NCBI RefSeq assembly: GCF_017161265.1 | Contig: NZ_CP031393.1 | Coordinates: 1,860,001 to 1,924,000 of the forward strand | Source: Treponema medium | GTDB taxonomy: Bacteria > Spirochaetota > Spirochaetia > Treponematales > Treponemataceae | Length of the DNA stretch: 64,000 nucleotides | Direction of reading: 5' to 3' | Shown: piece after piece, positions 33,699 to 42,959 of the stretch | Numbering within the stretch: position 1 is the stretch's first letter | Layout: each line of letters starts with the position of its first letter | Program-made: the position numbers and the translations under genes | Notes under the pieces: generated by a model | Database searches by the model: none | Told to the model about the DNA's origin: nothing | The model's input: the letters and a program-made list of their open reading frames with translations, nothing else

Positions 33699-34192
33699 AT
33701 ACTCTTAAATCCTTTGTACTGTAAGTACTTATCAATAATGGACTGCGTTTTAAAGCATATCTGCCAATTCGGTTTTTCGTATTGCAGCCGTTTCAGTGCT
33801 TCTGCTTTATCAATCAATCCGTCAAAAAAAAGTTCCACCGTATTAAATACCTTATCATTTGCAATTCCGCCTTCAATTATATCATATCGATTATAATCAC
33901 TTGGCATAGTACCGGCTCTGCATTTCAAAATAAAATCAAGCCATGCTTCGGTATAGGCTTCAAAAGAGAGAACAACGCATTCTTTATAAACAGACACATC
34001 AAGTTCGTAGTATGAGATGATCCCGTTTTTCCGCCGCGTTGTATATTTTTCGCACCACTTTTTTGCTTGTTCATAAAACGGTGTGGTATAAAATCCCTTG
34101 CCGAAATCCACTCTAAGCCGCGAGTGCTCGGTGTCAGGCTGAGCAATAATCCGATCAGAGCCGTGATACACGATTATACTTTTATCCCGCAT
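33692..34192 (-). CDS. DUF3990 protein, ADP-ribosyltransferase-like
   Basis: 166 residues, cytoplasmic. The opening IIVYHGSDRIIAQPDTEHSRLRVDFGKGFYTTPFYEQAKKWCEKYTTR has the YHGS and GFYTT...QAxxW arrangement. That arrangement places the His and Tyr of ADP-ribosyltransferase H-Y-E folds (as in PARP-like and Rifampin-ART proteins). The third catalytic residue would be an acid near LDFILKCRAGTMPSDYNRYDIIEGGIANDKVF. Family assignment by pattern is good; enzymatic activity is inference. It overlaps the DUF3791 genes on both sides (19 bp upstream, 7 bp downstream), a compact three-gene cassette that looks like a toxin between two small partners. Confidence 0.75.
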   Translation of the reverse strand: MRDKSIIVYHGSDRIIAQPDTEHSRLRVDFGKGFYTTPFYEQAKKWCEKYTTRRKNGIISYYELDVSVYKECVVLSFEAYTEAWLDFILKCRAGTMPSDYNRYDIIEGGIANDKVFNTVELFFDGLIDKAEALKRLQYEKPNWQICFKTQSIIDKYLQYKGFKSIC

Positions 34193-34407
34193 TGATCCAT
34201 CGCCTCAAGTATATCATTGATGATGTATTCCTTATCTTGAGTATGCAGTACATCATAATGCGCAACAATATAGTCGTAGAGAAAGCTGCTTGATTCTGCG
34301 AGCGCCGTATAGATATGCTCGGCATCCGTTTTTAAGCGGAGTGCAAGGTTCTCTATGCAGAATATCACAAATTCAAGTTCATCCGTGTTTTTAATTCGAT
34401 CATTCAT
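34174..34407 (-). CDS. DUF3791-like small protein
   Basis: 77 residues from ATG 34407 (MNDRIKNTDELEFVIFCIENLALRLKTDAEHIYTALAESSSFLYDYIVAHYDVLHTQDKEYIINDILEAMDQCGI). The pattern E/D-F-V-I-F-C-I-E-N-A, hY-x-x-L-x-x-S-x-x-L-x-x-Y-I is typical of DUF3791. An alternative start 21 bp upstream adds MIGSGLQ and would run to the preceding stop. It precedes and overlaps the ART-like gene by 19 bp, the usual antitoxin-first order. Confidence 0.72.
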   Translation of the reverse strand: MNDRIKNTDELEFVIFCIENLALRLKTDAEHIYTALAESSSFLYDYIVAHYDVLHTQDKEYIINDILEAMDQCGIKV

Positions 34408-34427
34408 TTGTAACCCACTACCGATCA

Positions 34428-36041
34428 TTACCCATTAGCTACAGCCCACTCTTTGATTGTGCGCTTTTTTTCATCAAATCTCGCACCAATAAGCACAATC
34501 TTTTTTCCGTCCATCTTATACTGACCTGAATAATTCTGCTCTTTTATCTGATTGAGTGCATCTTCCGCAGTACCGTTACCGGAAAGTTTAAACTCAAAGA
34601 GGTAGATACTATCTGCAGTAGTAACCACGCAGTCAGCTCGTCCGGTACTACAATGCACCTCAGTCTGCACAAACTGTCCCATCAGCGCAAAGACCAAATA
34701 CACTGCCGTTTGATAGTTTTGTTCCCGCAGCTTCATGTTTTCTTCGGTGAAGTTATCATACGGTATACCTGCTATGATTGACCTCATCCGTTCCATAAAA
34801 GAGTCAACTTTCCCCTCACGGATGTCTTGTACAAACTGCCATACCGACTTGCCTGTATCACCGAGCGGTAAACTTGAATATGCAGGCAGTAGATTTTCTA
34901 AAAAGCCGTATCGTACTTCATCATTCGGAAAGCCGAGCTTATACAGCCGCGCTTCTTTGATATACCCTATAATCGTCAAGTACCCTGATTGAAACAGAAT
35001 GGGTAAGGCATTTTCTGTCACAGCACGATACGTTTCCAACCCCGATTCATTGAGTTCGACATTACCGTCCAAATCCGGAACAAAATAATGCGCTTCTTTT
35101 AAGTAATTGACTAAAAAAGTCGGTGTTCCCGTACTGAACCAATAGCTTTTGATTTCTCTTTTTGCTAAAGCACTCAAGACGCTGTAGGGATTATACATGC
35201 CTTCCCCTGCCGGATGGAACAGATAACCGTCGTACCATTGCTTGAGCTCAGCAAGCGCTTGCTGATAAGTTAAGTCTTGCCGTGTCGCAAGTATTTGTAT
35301 CTCAGGCTGAAAATTTGCTTCCAGCTCTTCTTGGGTGATGCCGCAGATGCCGGCATAATCTTCTTCCATCGATATATCCCGAAGGTTATTCAAATCACTG
35401 AAAATACTGATCTTGCTGAACTTGGTAACGCCGGTGAGGAAGGCAAAGCGGATATATTGATCGCAGGTTTTGATTACGGAGTAAAATGCTTTAAGGGTAT
35501 TGCGGTATTGCTCATTTAATGTTTCATTTACCCCCATGGTTTGCAGTAAGGGTTTATCGTACTCGTCTACAAGGATGACTACTTGCTTACCGGTTTGTTG
35601 GCAGGCTCGTGTAATAACACCGGCAAAACGGAGTGCAAAATTTTGTTCGGATGGTTCAACCCCATATAGTTTTTCCCATTTGCAGAGATGACCATTCAGA
35701 TTCATACCGAGCTCATCAGATTCTATATAGTTGCCCGTATTAAAATCCAGATACAATACCGGATATGCTTCCCATGCTGCCCGTTGTTCGAACTCCGCTT
35801 GTTCTTCCTCGGCTTTTTCAAGATACAGACCTTTAAACAGTTCTTTTTGCCCGAGAAAATACGCCTCAAGTGTTGAAAGAAACAGGCTTTTTCCGAACCG
35901 GCGCGGACGGCTTAAGAAATACGGATTAGACGACTGGATAAGCTGTCGGACAAATGCGGTTTTATCAACATAAAGGTAGCCATCCCTGCGTAGTTTTTCA
36001 AAACTCTGTATGCCGACCGGCAGTTTTCGTGAAAAGTTCAT
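34428..36041 (-). CDS. AAA-ATPase-like / PD-(D/E)XK nuclease-fold protein
   Basis: 537 residues. N-terminal AAA-ATPase_like domain (PF09820 type): MNFSRKLPVGIQSFEKLR then DGYLYVDKTAFVRQLI, Walker A in FLSRPRRFGKSLFLSTLEAYF, Walker B in VVILVDEYDKPLL. C-terminal PD-(D/E)XK_9-type nuclease domain: TGRADCVVTTADSIYLFEFKLSGNGTAEDALNQI, with D and ExK as putative metal ligands. The family is widespread and often multicopy in Bacteroidetes and Treponema; its role (defence, mobile-element related) is not established. It is followed by the DUF3791/DUF3990 cassette 20 bp later on the same strand and may share its transcript. Confidence 0.85.
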   Translation of the reverse strand: MNFSRKLPVGIQSFEKLRRDGYLYVDKTAFVRQLIQSSNPYFLSRPRRFGKSLFLSTLEAYFLGQKELFKGLYLEKAEEEQAEFEQRAAWEAYPVLYLDFNTGNYIESDELGMNLNGHLCKWEKLYGVEPSEQNFALRFAGVITRACQQTGKQVVILVDEYDKPLLQTMGVNETLNEQYRNTLKAFYSVIKTCDQYIRFAFLTGVTKFSKISIFSDLNNLRDISMEEDYAGICGITQEELEANFQPEIQILATRQDLTYQQALAELKQWYDGYLFHPAGEGMYNPYSVLSALAKREIKSYWFSTGTPTFLVNYLKEAHYFVPDLDGNVELNESGLETYRAVTENALPILFQSGYLTIIGYIKEARLYKLGFPNDEVRYGFLENLLPAYSSLPLGDTGKSVWQFVQDIREGKVDSFMERMRSIIAGIPYDNFTEENMKLREQNYQTAVYLVFALMGQFVQTEVHCSTGRADCVVTTADSIYLFEFKLSGNGTAEDALNQIKEQNYSGQYKMDGKKIVLIGARFDEKKRTIKEWAVANG

Positions 36042-36116
36042 ACCGGTATTATAGCATGGAGATTGCCGTTCTGCAATTTACTCAGTCTGATACGTTTACC
36101 CATCCTCCCATCACCA

Positions 36117-39100
36117 TCACTTAATCACATACAGCACTCCGCCGCTTCGTCCGAAGATTTCGTTTTCGTACATACACTCGGCGGTTGCGGGCGGGCAGGG
36201 GAATACACCGCGGCGGGCTGCACGGAATTTAAAGCGTACCGTGGTGCCGCCTTTGTCCCAACTGTTCCAGAAATACTGAACTTCGTTGTCGTATATCTGC
36301 TGCTTACTGAGATCCCGCCAATCAGTCCACGACTCTTCCGTATTTTCTTCCTCGTAATCGTTTGATGCGGTGGTAACGAAGGCTGCGTCTAAAATTTCCG
36401 CGCCTGACGGAATGGGCGCCCGCAGTGCGACAAACGTATAGTCCTTTCCCGACGAGAGGCGGATTGCCATTTCGTAGGTTTTGCCGCTTTCGAGGGTGAT
36501 CATCGAGCTGTTCTCCGACTCCGGCGTTACGATTGTATCTGCTGCGATGTCGCGGATAGTACAGGAAACACCGAGCCCCTCGTCGCGCGGCTGCTGGCGT
36601 TCCTGCGGTAGTGCATACGCAAGCGAGGCTGTGTAGTAGAGCTGTCCCGTACCGGTTTTGGTAAAGCGGAGCGGCAGCAGGGTATCCCGCTTTGCTCCCG
36701 ACACAGGCTGTTCTTTAAAGGAGAACATTTGGAAAGCCGGTTTTGCTGCCGCTCCTTTGAACGCCGCGGTGAGCAGGTCTCCGCCGGGCAGCGATGCCGC
36801 AGCGGTAAGGTCGGTAGCATCAAGCTGTGCATACTGAATATATTCGTACACTGCTTCCAGCACGTGAGCGGTAGTCGCCGTATTTTGCCAATAGCCGCCT
36901 TTTTGACGCTGGAGCAGTGTGTACAGCACTGCCCGTACCGCATCCTCGCGGCTATGGTCGGGCGCCGCTTTTACCAAGCTCTGCAGAATAAGCGCTAAGT
37001 CGAGGGAAAGGTCGCTTCCGAACCAGAAGCGGTAGCCTTGTAACGGCGGTACCGCGAGCGATACGCTGCGGGTGGTAAAGCGGCAGGAGTTTATAATCCG
37101 TTCCGTACACTTCGCCGCCTTCGCTGTATCTCCGGCGCGGTTCCGCTGTGTGTAGGTTAAGCTTAGCAATGCAAGGGCTGCAAGATCATTCGGCTGCGCG
37201 GTGTAGTCTTCCAGCTGAGGAATTACACGCGCCTGAACTGCCGTCAAAATGCTCTCATCAAAACCGGCGTTGTTCATTGCCAGTACAAAGCAGGCGTAGG
37301 CTTGTAAGTACGGCGATAGTGTTTTCCTATTTGCAAGCAGCTGCGAGCGAATATAGTCGGTCAGTTTTTTTGTATTGACGGCAATATCATCTTGGCTGTA
37401 TCCGCGCTGCTGTGCGGCGGCGCAGATATGCGCAATCCGTAAACTGACATAAAAGTCCGCGTACCAGCCGCCCGGCCAGTAGGGGAAGCCGCCTTCGGAC
37501 GTTTGTTCCCGCGCCCATGCCGCCATCGTTTTTTTGACCGTATGCCGGACATTCGGTACCTTACTTTTAAGCGAGAATACGTCGATGTAGTTTTCAAACA
37601 GGACGAGCGGTAGAATGCGGGCGGACTGCTGTTCCATGCAGAGGAACGGATAGTCGAATACGTAATCAATAGCCGATGACAGCGCGCCGAGTCCGCTTGA
37701 ATCCAGCGTCAGACTGAGCGAGCCGGTATTTTCATCTGCCATAGACGGAATGATCAGCCCCTCGGCTGCTTCGTTTTCATCTTTTGCGATAGCGCCGGTT
37801 GAAGTTACGGTTTCAAAGACAAAGGGGCGTTCGATAACGAGCGGCTGAATCAGTTTTTCTTTGAGCGCATCGGAAGAAACGGTAAACACCGCCTCTACCG
37901 TGCCCGCCTTTACCGCTGCAATGTCAAAGTAGACCGCAGCCTGCTGTCCGCCTGCAACGGTAACCGTATGCGTTGTCTCCCCGTCGATAAAGGCGGCTCC
38001 GCGGTGCGGTATGCCGACCGTCGAGGTATCCTGTCCCTGTCCATTTTTTTGACCGGCGGCATTTCCCGCGCTGCCTTGCTGACCGCCCTGTGCATCGGCG
38101 GCGGAATCATCCTGCGAGCCGGGTTCGCGGACTGAGGCGCGTATCGTAATGCTATGGGCGCGGGTGTCCACATTGGAAATGAGGACGCCGCATTCTGCCG
38201 TATCCCGTTCGCGGAGGCGGCGGGGCATAACCGGCAGGATGTTGACGGTGTTCTGCACGGTAATCTCTTCTTCGTGCAGGGCAAAAAGGTCGGTATGTGC
38301 TCCGACGGCGGTAAGCCGGTAGCTGGTCAGCGTATCCGGCAGCTTAAAGGTTGCCGTTACCTTACCGTTTGAATCCGTCTTTAAGATAGGAATAAACACC
38401 GCAGTCGGGTTAAAGTCGCTGCGTTCCGCTTCATCATCCCCTTTCCCGCCGTCCGAATCGCCGCCTGCAAGGGTTTTCGCTTCTTCCATAACGGGATCCA
38501 TCAGCCACGCGCGGGAATCTCCGCCGATGACACCGAGCTGGAAATTGTCGGGATCATAGAAGAAGTCGAGCGGATTGGGCACGTGATAATCTAGTAAATC
38601 GAGGACACCGCGGTCTACGGCAAGCAGGGTGAGTTCCGCATTGGCCAAGGGCTTACCGCCTCTTGTCGCCGTCAGTGTAACGGTTGCTTCCTCTCCGGGC
38701 TTGTACACAGACTTATCCGCGGCGAGTTCGACGGAGAATGCTTTGACGCGGGTATTTACAAAGACCGGCGTCATACCGAAAATGCCTTTCGGCTTATCAA
38801 GGTCAAGTTCACCGTGCTTGTGCTGCGGCTCCTTTGTCCGTACCGAATACGACGACACCGCGACATACACTACGGGAATATAGTTGCTTGCGACGGGAAT
38901 TTCCAAAACTTGAGTATTTCCGTCGAGTTCGCGGATTTCTTCCGTAAAAATACCTTCGCGCTCTACCGTGATGAGGTATCTTCCCGCAGGGAGCGGGCTT
39001 TGCATCAAAATGCGGGCGGTGTCGCCGGGGTTGTACAGCGATTGGTCGGGCGTTAGGCGCACGGCATCTTCATAATCGCGATCCCAAAAGCTCGCGCCCG

Positions 39101-42100
39101 ATCCGGTAACATAGAAGCGGTAATCGGTTTTGAATGTGCGCCCTGCGGTATCGGTTCCGCTCATACTCAGAATATATGAACCGGCATTTTTCGGCGTTAC
39201 CTGCACCGTTCCCTTTGCAGCGGGTTTCACGGTTGCCGTATGCTCGGTGATGTTTTCTTTTTCGTAGTTTGAGTAAATGCTGCCGCCCGAACCGCGCTCC
39301 TGCACGAGTTTCCAGTTTTCCCTGATCAGCTCAACGGTAAAATCTCCCGCGGCCGGTTTGGTGTCGTCAAGCGGATTGCCGTCGGGGGAGGCGAGGATGA
39401 ACGGGAAGGTGAGCTTTTGTCCCTTTTGCGCAAAGCCGGTAAGGTTTTCAGGCCGTGCAAGCCCGATGTAGAGCGCTGCCGGATGCACCATAACGGTATT
39501 CCGTGCGGAAATTTGCTGATTGCTGATGTCGGTTATCGAAACCTCGGCGCTGTAGCGATAGGGGAGGCCGATAATGCCTTCCGAAGCCGCCGCTTGGCAG
39601 GAAAGTTCCGCCGTACCCGTGTTCGACAGTTTTCCGGAAAACGATGCAACATGATCGATACCATAGCCCGATACTCCGAACCGATAGTCCTTTAATGCCG
39701 CATGGTTAGGGCTGAAAGAGGCACCCTGCCGCATCCAGCTTCCGCTATATGCAGCCTTGCCAAGCCCCCCGCCCGAAAGGTACGAGGCGGATACTGCCGC
39801 TTTGATGGTATCTCCCATAATGACCGGCTGTTGCGGCATAGTTACTTCCGCCTGAAATTTCAGCTTTTCAAAATACGCAACGGTGATGGGGCATTCCTGC
39901 GCTTGGCGGTTGTTATCGTCGTCAGTCCGCCGGTAGGTCAGACTGTAGGAGCCGGGTGCTAAATCTTCCGGTAAGTCGAATGCTCCCCAAAAGCTCCCCG
40001 AATCGGTACAGGCGCCTTCTTGTTCTGCAACTTCGACCTCATCTCCTTCCGATGAATAACCCGATAACGTGATGATGTACTGCCCCTCGTACGGTGTGAA
40101 AGTATTGAATGTTTGTGTGCGGTCGATACCTCTGAACGAAACCGTTTCTCCGGGTTTATACAGCCCTCTGTCCGAAAAGAGGAACGTCCGCTGATGTGTT
40201 TCAGCAACTTCCGGCGGATAGTACGCTGCAGGAACATCGAAGCGCCACGGGCTGTGGGTATGCGGATAAAAAACAGCTTTATCCCCGTCTTTTTCTACAA
40301 ATACGGCAGCATAATTTTTCGCATTGCGGAAAAAGCGGATACTTTTGCTTCCGTAGGGAAGGACGGCAAGTCCTTCTTTATCGGTGGTGCCGGAGGCAAA
40401 GGGATCTTGCGCACCTTCTTCGGGGCTTACCGTTTCATTCTTATCGGTTTTCGCATCGTACAGGTATACCGAAGCGCCTTCAACGGGTTCTCCTGTCGAG
40501 AGCTTAGAAACCAGTACGACGGTTTTATTGAGTGCGGAACGGACGGTAATGCCGAGATCCGTTACCTGCACGGTCGAGGTTCGGCGGTTGACGCGGGGAT
40601 TTTTATCCCGCTGAGAATAGGGCGGGAGTGTTACTTCCGAATCGATGCAGACAAAGCCCTTGCCGTTTTCAAGGTAGGGGTCAAGGTCGGCGAGTTCAAA
40701 TAGCCGTTTATTCCGTACGGAAGCATCTAAGGTCTTTGCCTTTGAACGGTCATAAGCCTCTCCCCAGGAGCTTAGATCAAGCGGATTGCCGGTTTTTGCG
40801 ATTGCATAGCTCGACGGGGAAAGAATATTTTGATATTCAAGCAGATATTTATGCGGATACGCCGCTTCCAGCATCAGATGTCCCGTATCGGTATATTGCA
40901 CAAAACTCGGTGCATCGGGAACGGTAACCGTATAGGATGCAGCGGAGACAAGAGCTCTGCCGTAGGTGTCCTTTATGCCGTTTTGTACGGTAACGGTGTA
41001 TGTTTCTTGGGGTGCGACCGGCAAGCCGTGAATAAGTACGGTTGAATAGTATGATTCTGCATTGTGCACTTCGATGTTTTTTTCACCGAATGTAAGCGCC
41101 GGTTTTATGGAAATATTGTTGAGTATGGTCTTTTTATCCACCGGATGGGAGAACCGGAGCTCTATCGGGTTTTTATAGCCGTAGTCGTTATGATAAACCG
41201 ATGCGTTCTTACAGGTAAACGGCTTGAGCGTATGGTATTGCGCCGTGGTAAGGGAGCCGTCCGGACGTTTTGCCGCTACGGTAACCGTTGCATTAAAGGG
41301 GATTTTGCCGTTGATATTCACCAATACGTTAAAGTCGTTTTCCCCTTCGAGGCGGCTAACGGTAGCACGGTATGGAACCGCTTGTTTCCCTGCTTCCTGT
41401 ACCGATACGGAAAGAATCGATTGCAGTTCGGCAGGCTGTACCGGATAATTGAAGCGGAGCTGTACATCGTTTGCCGCTTCCGGAATCAGGTTGGCGGTGT
41501 TGATGGGTATCCACCGGTCGGAGTTTTTCCGCAGCATATAGCCGGGCTGAGAATAGGTGATTCGGAGCACTTCGCTGGTAACGGTGAACTGCTTTTTTCC
41601 TTCTATTTGTTTTCCGTTGAGCGCCCGTACGCTGTCTTTAACGGTTATCGTGTATTGCTGACCGGGTTTAAGGCTTTCTTCAGGTTCAAAAGCAAGGTAC
41701 CGCGAGCCGTACCAGCGGAATATGCCTTTTACGGCAGGACTAATCGATAGGTATGGAGACTCCGTTTCCGGTTTGCCGAGGGCGCCGATTGCCTTAACCG
41801 GCAGCGAGAACACGACATAAAAGGACGGCGAGGTTACCGCCGCGGGAATCTTGCCTTTCGGTCCCCAATCGGCAACCGTAAGCGCTCCGCTCTGCGGAAG
41901 GTCGATGGTTTCCGCTTCGCCTTTGGTTTGCTCTCCGGTCTCTGCCGTCAATTGAGGCGTGTAGGAGGTTTTGTATGCCGTAAGCGCCCGTATCCCGGGA
42001 ATGACCGAGACATCTTTTGCCGATGATTGCGGAGCGGGCGCTTTAAACGCCGGTATCTTTGCATTCTGTACGGGTTCGGGCGTTTCTATTGCATACTGCG

Positions 42101-42278
42101 GTAAAAACTGCTTTTCAAAATCCGAAATATTCGGATCATTGTACTTGCGCTGCGTCTGTTCTTGCAGCTTTGCGATATACGCTTTTTGATTCGCATCGCC
42201 CGAACTTGAACCTTTGCCGCAGCCGGCGATAAGAACCGTCATAGTTATGATCATTAAAACAATACCGGATTTTTTCAT
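36117..42278 (-). CDS. bacterial alpha-2-macroglobulin family lipoprotein
   Basis: 2053 residues from ATG 42278; lipoprotein signal MKKSGIVLMIITMTVLIAGC gives lipidated Cys20. A TTG 21 bp upstream is a less likely start. Layout follows enterobacterial YfhM-type A2M: a string of Ig-like MG domains (KTVVLVSKLSTGEPVEGASVYLYDA, YKPGETVSFRG and VYKPGEEATVTLTATRGGKPL are MG2-like strands), then the A2M domain (FIPILKTDSNGKVTATFKLPDTLTSYRLTAVGA). The thioester motif CMEQ lies near residue 1547 (DYPFLCMEQQSARILPL) in the alpha-alpha toroid. It traps attacking proteases in the periplasm and pairs with PBP1C. A Q/G-rich patch near 1400 is low complexity. Largest gene of the window. Confidence 0.93.
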   Translation of the reverse strand: MKKSGIVLMIITMTVLIAGCGKGSSSGDANQKAYIAKLQEQTQRKYNDPNISDFEKQFLPQYAIETPEPVQNAKIPAFKAPAPQSSAKDVSVIPGIRALTAYKTSYTPQLTAETGEQTKGEAETIDLPQSGALTVADWGPKGKIPAAVTSPSFYVVFSLPVKAIGALGKPETESPYLSISPAVKGIFRWYGSRYLAFEPEESLKPGQQYTITVKDSVRALNGKQIEGKKQFTVTSEVLRITYSQPGYMLRKNSDRWIPINTANLIPEAANDVQLRFNYPVQPAELQSILSVSVQEAGKQAVPYRATVSRLEGENDFNVLVNINGKIPFNATVTVAAKRPDGSLTTAQYHTLKPFTCKNASVYHNDYGYKNPIELRFSHPVDKKTILNNISIKPALTFGEKNIEVHNAESYYSTVLIHGLPVAPQETYTVTVQNGIKDTYGRALVSAASYTVTVPDAPSFVQYTDTGHLMLEAAYPHKYLLEYQNILSPSSYAIAKTGNPLDLSSWGEAYDRSKAKTLDASVRNKRLFELADLDPYLENGKGFVCIDSEVTLPPYSQRDKNPRVNRRTSTVQVTDLGITVRSALNKTVVLVSKLSTGEPVEGASVYLYDAKTDKNETVSPEEGAQDPFASGTTDKEGLAVLPYGSKSIRFFRNAKNYAAVFVEKDGDKAVFYPHTHSPWRFDVPAAYYPPEVAETHQRTFLFSDRGLYKPGETVSFRGIDRTQTFNTFTPYEGQYIITLSGYSSEGDEVEVAEQEGACTDSGSFWGAFDLPEDLAPGSYSLTYRRTDDDNNRQAQECPITVAYFEKLKFQAEVTMPQQPVIMGDTIKAAVSASYLSGGGLGKAAYSGSWMRQGASFSPNHAALKDYRFGVSGYGIDHVASFSGKLSNTGTAELSCQAAASEGIIGLPYRYSAEVSITDISNQQISARNTVMVHPAALYIGLARPENLTGFAQKGQKLTFPFILASPDGNPLDDTKPAAGDFTVELIRENWKLVQERGSGGSIYSNYEKENITEHTATVKPAAKGTVQVTPKNAGSYILSMSGTDTAGRTFKTDYRFYVTGSGASFWDRDYEDAVRLTPDQSLYNPGDTARILMQSPLPAGRYLITVEREGIFTEEIRELDGNTQVLEIPVASNYIPVVYVAVSSYSVRTKEPQHKHGELDLDKPKGIFGMTPVFVNTRVKAFSVELAADKSVYKPGEEATVTLTATRGGKPLANAELTLLAVDRGVLDLLDYHVPNPLDFFYDPDNFQLGVIGGDSRAWLMDPVMEEAKTLAGGDSDGGKGDDEAERSDFNPTAVFIPILKTDSNGKVTATFKLPDTLTSYRLTAVGAHTDLFALHEEEITVQNTVNILPVMPRRLRERDTAECGVLISNVDTRAHSITIRASVREPGSQDDSAADAQGGQQGSAGNAAGQKNGQGQDTSTVGIPHRGAAFIDGETTHTVTVAGGQQAAVYFDIAAVKAGTVEAVFTVSSDALKEKLIQPLVIERPFVFETVTSTGAIAKDENEAAEGLIIPSMADENTGSLSLTLDSSGLGALSSAIDYVFDYPFLCMEQQSARILPLVLFENYIDVFSLKSKVPNVRHTVKKTMAAWAREQTSEGGFPYWPGGWYADFYVSLRIAHICAAAQQRGYSQDDIAVNTKKLTDYIRSQLLANRKTLSPYLQAYACFVLAMNNAGFDESILTAVQARVIPQLEDYTAQPNDLAALALLSLTYTQRNRAGDTAKAAKCTERIINSCRFTTRSVSLAVPPLQGYRFWFGSDLSLDLALILQSLVKAAPDHSREDAVRAVLYTLLQRQKGGYWQNTATTAHVLEAVYEYIQYAQLDATDLTAAASLPGGDLLTAAFKGAAAKPAFQMFSFKEQPVSGAKRDTLLPLRFTKTGTGQLYYTASLAYALPQERQQPRDEGLGVSCTIRDIAADTIVTPESENSSMITLESGKTYEMAIRLSSGKDYTFVALRAPIPSGAEILDAAFVTTASNDYEEENTEESWTDWRDLSKQQIYDNEVQYFWNSWDKGGTTVRFKFRAARRGVFPCPPATAECMYENEIFGRSGGVLYVIK

Positions 42279-42519
42279 CGCTCTTTGTACTCCATTCAAC
42301 TCATCAGTAGTTGGGACACTTAAAAACTAAAGGTTTATAAATGCTTCTAATATTATACAAGAGCCACAGTGAATATACAACACGGTATTTCACGGCTATC
42401 GCTATCATTAAAGAAAATTTTGCGCAAAAGAAAATTTTAAGTTGATGATTTGCACAGATGAAAGATAAAAGGGATAATTATGAAGTATCTTTGCTATTGG
42501 AGATTGATGGGGGATAAGA

Positions 42520-42593
42520 TGAGACCGGCGGGATTCGAACCCGCCACCTACTGCTTAGAAGGCAGTTGCTCTATCCAAATGAGCTACGATCTC
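42520..42593 (-). tRNA. tRNA-Arg (UCU)
   Basis: 74-nt cloverleaf on the minus strand: acceptor GAGATCG/CGGTCTC, discriminator A, D-loop CATTTGGATAG, anticodon loop CTTCTAA (UCU) in stem CTGC/GCAG, T stem GCGGG/CCCGC with loop TTCGAAT. CCA not encoded. Well-spaced promoter at 42628-42656. The gap from the a2M start to the tRNA is AT-rich and shows nothing else. Confidence 0.93.
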
Positions 42594-42627
42594 CTGAACT
42601 CGCAGTGAACACTGCAAATATGGTATA

Positions 42628-42656
42628 TGTATACAATAGGAGTGAAAAAAAGTCAA
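42628..42656 (-). promoter_or_regulatory. promoter of tRNA-Arg
   Basis: Minus strand -35 TTGACT (42656-42651), 17-bp spacer beginning with six T, -10 TATACA (42633-42628). Confidence 0.7.
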
Positions 42657-42696
42657 GGTTTATTTTCAGCCGCTGAAATAGCGCGGCTGAAAAACG

Positions 42697-42806
42697 CTGC
42701 GAGTTTGCTTACGCAAACATCGCTTATTGACGTGTGCGCTATCGCGCACGAATTCAACGGTCTCAAAAATTGATATTTTGTTCGACTGTTGAATTTTAAG
42801 GAACCT
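42697..42806. repeat. hairpin repeat ending AAGGAACC, copy 2
   Basis: Contains GCGAGTTTGC-TTAC-GCAAACATCGC, then TTGACGTGTGCGCTATCGCGCACGAATT (split: GTGTGCGC...GCGCACGA hairpin), a CAACGG...GACTGTTGAA part and AATTTTAAGGAACC. It is an inverted copy of the block at 27034-27146 with hairpin arms that differ in sequence but still pair. Confidence 0.65.
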
Positions 42807-42811
42807 ATCGT

Positions 42812-42884
42812 GCAAACGCATCAGACTGTTTCTAGTAGCCCCAATTATTTTGCGCTTTTGCTCTACTCTACCTGATGCATTTGC
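42812..42884. repeat. stem-loop element GCAAACGCATCAG
   Basis: Outer arms GCAAACGCATCAG / CTGATGCATTTGC (one mismatch), inner AGTAG/CTACT. It shares GCATCAGACTGTTT with the longer stem-loop at 46233-46375, where the closing arms differ but again pair. The rest of the gap to 42959 is AT-rich with no feature seen. Confidence 0.55.
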
Positions 42885-42959
42885 CCTGCTATTGAATTAT
42901 TTAATTAAAAATCATTCCTAATATTTGACTTATTACCGTAAATATACTATTTTGTGTGC

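Noticed and set aside
36500-42200. Many long plus-strand frames (up to 228 codons) opposite the alpha-2-macroglobulin gene
   Set aside because: Antisense shadows of a long gene with third-position bias; no RBS and no recognisable proteins.
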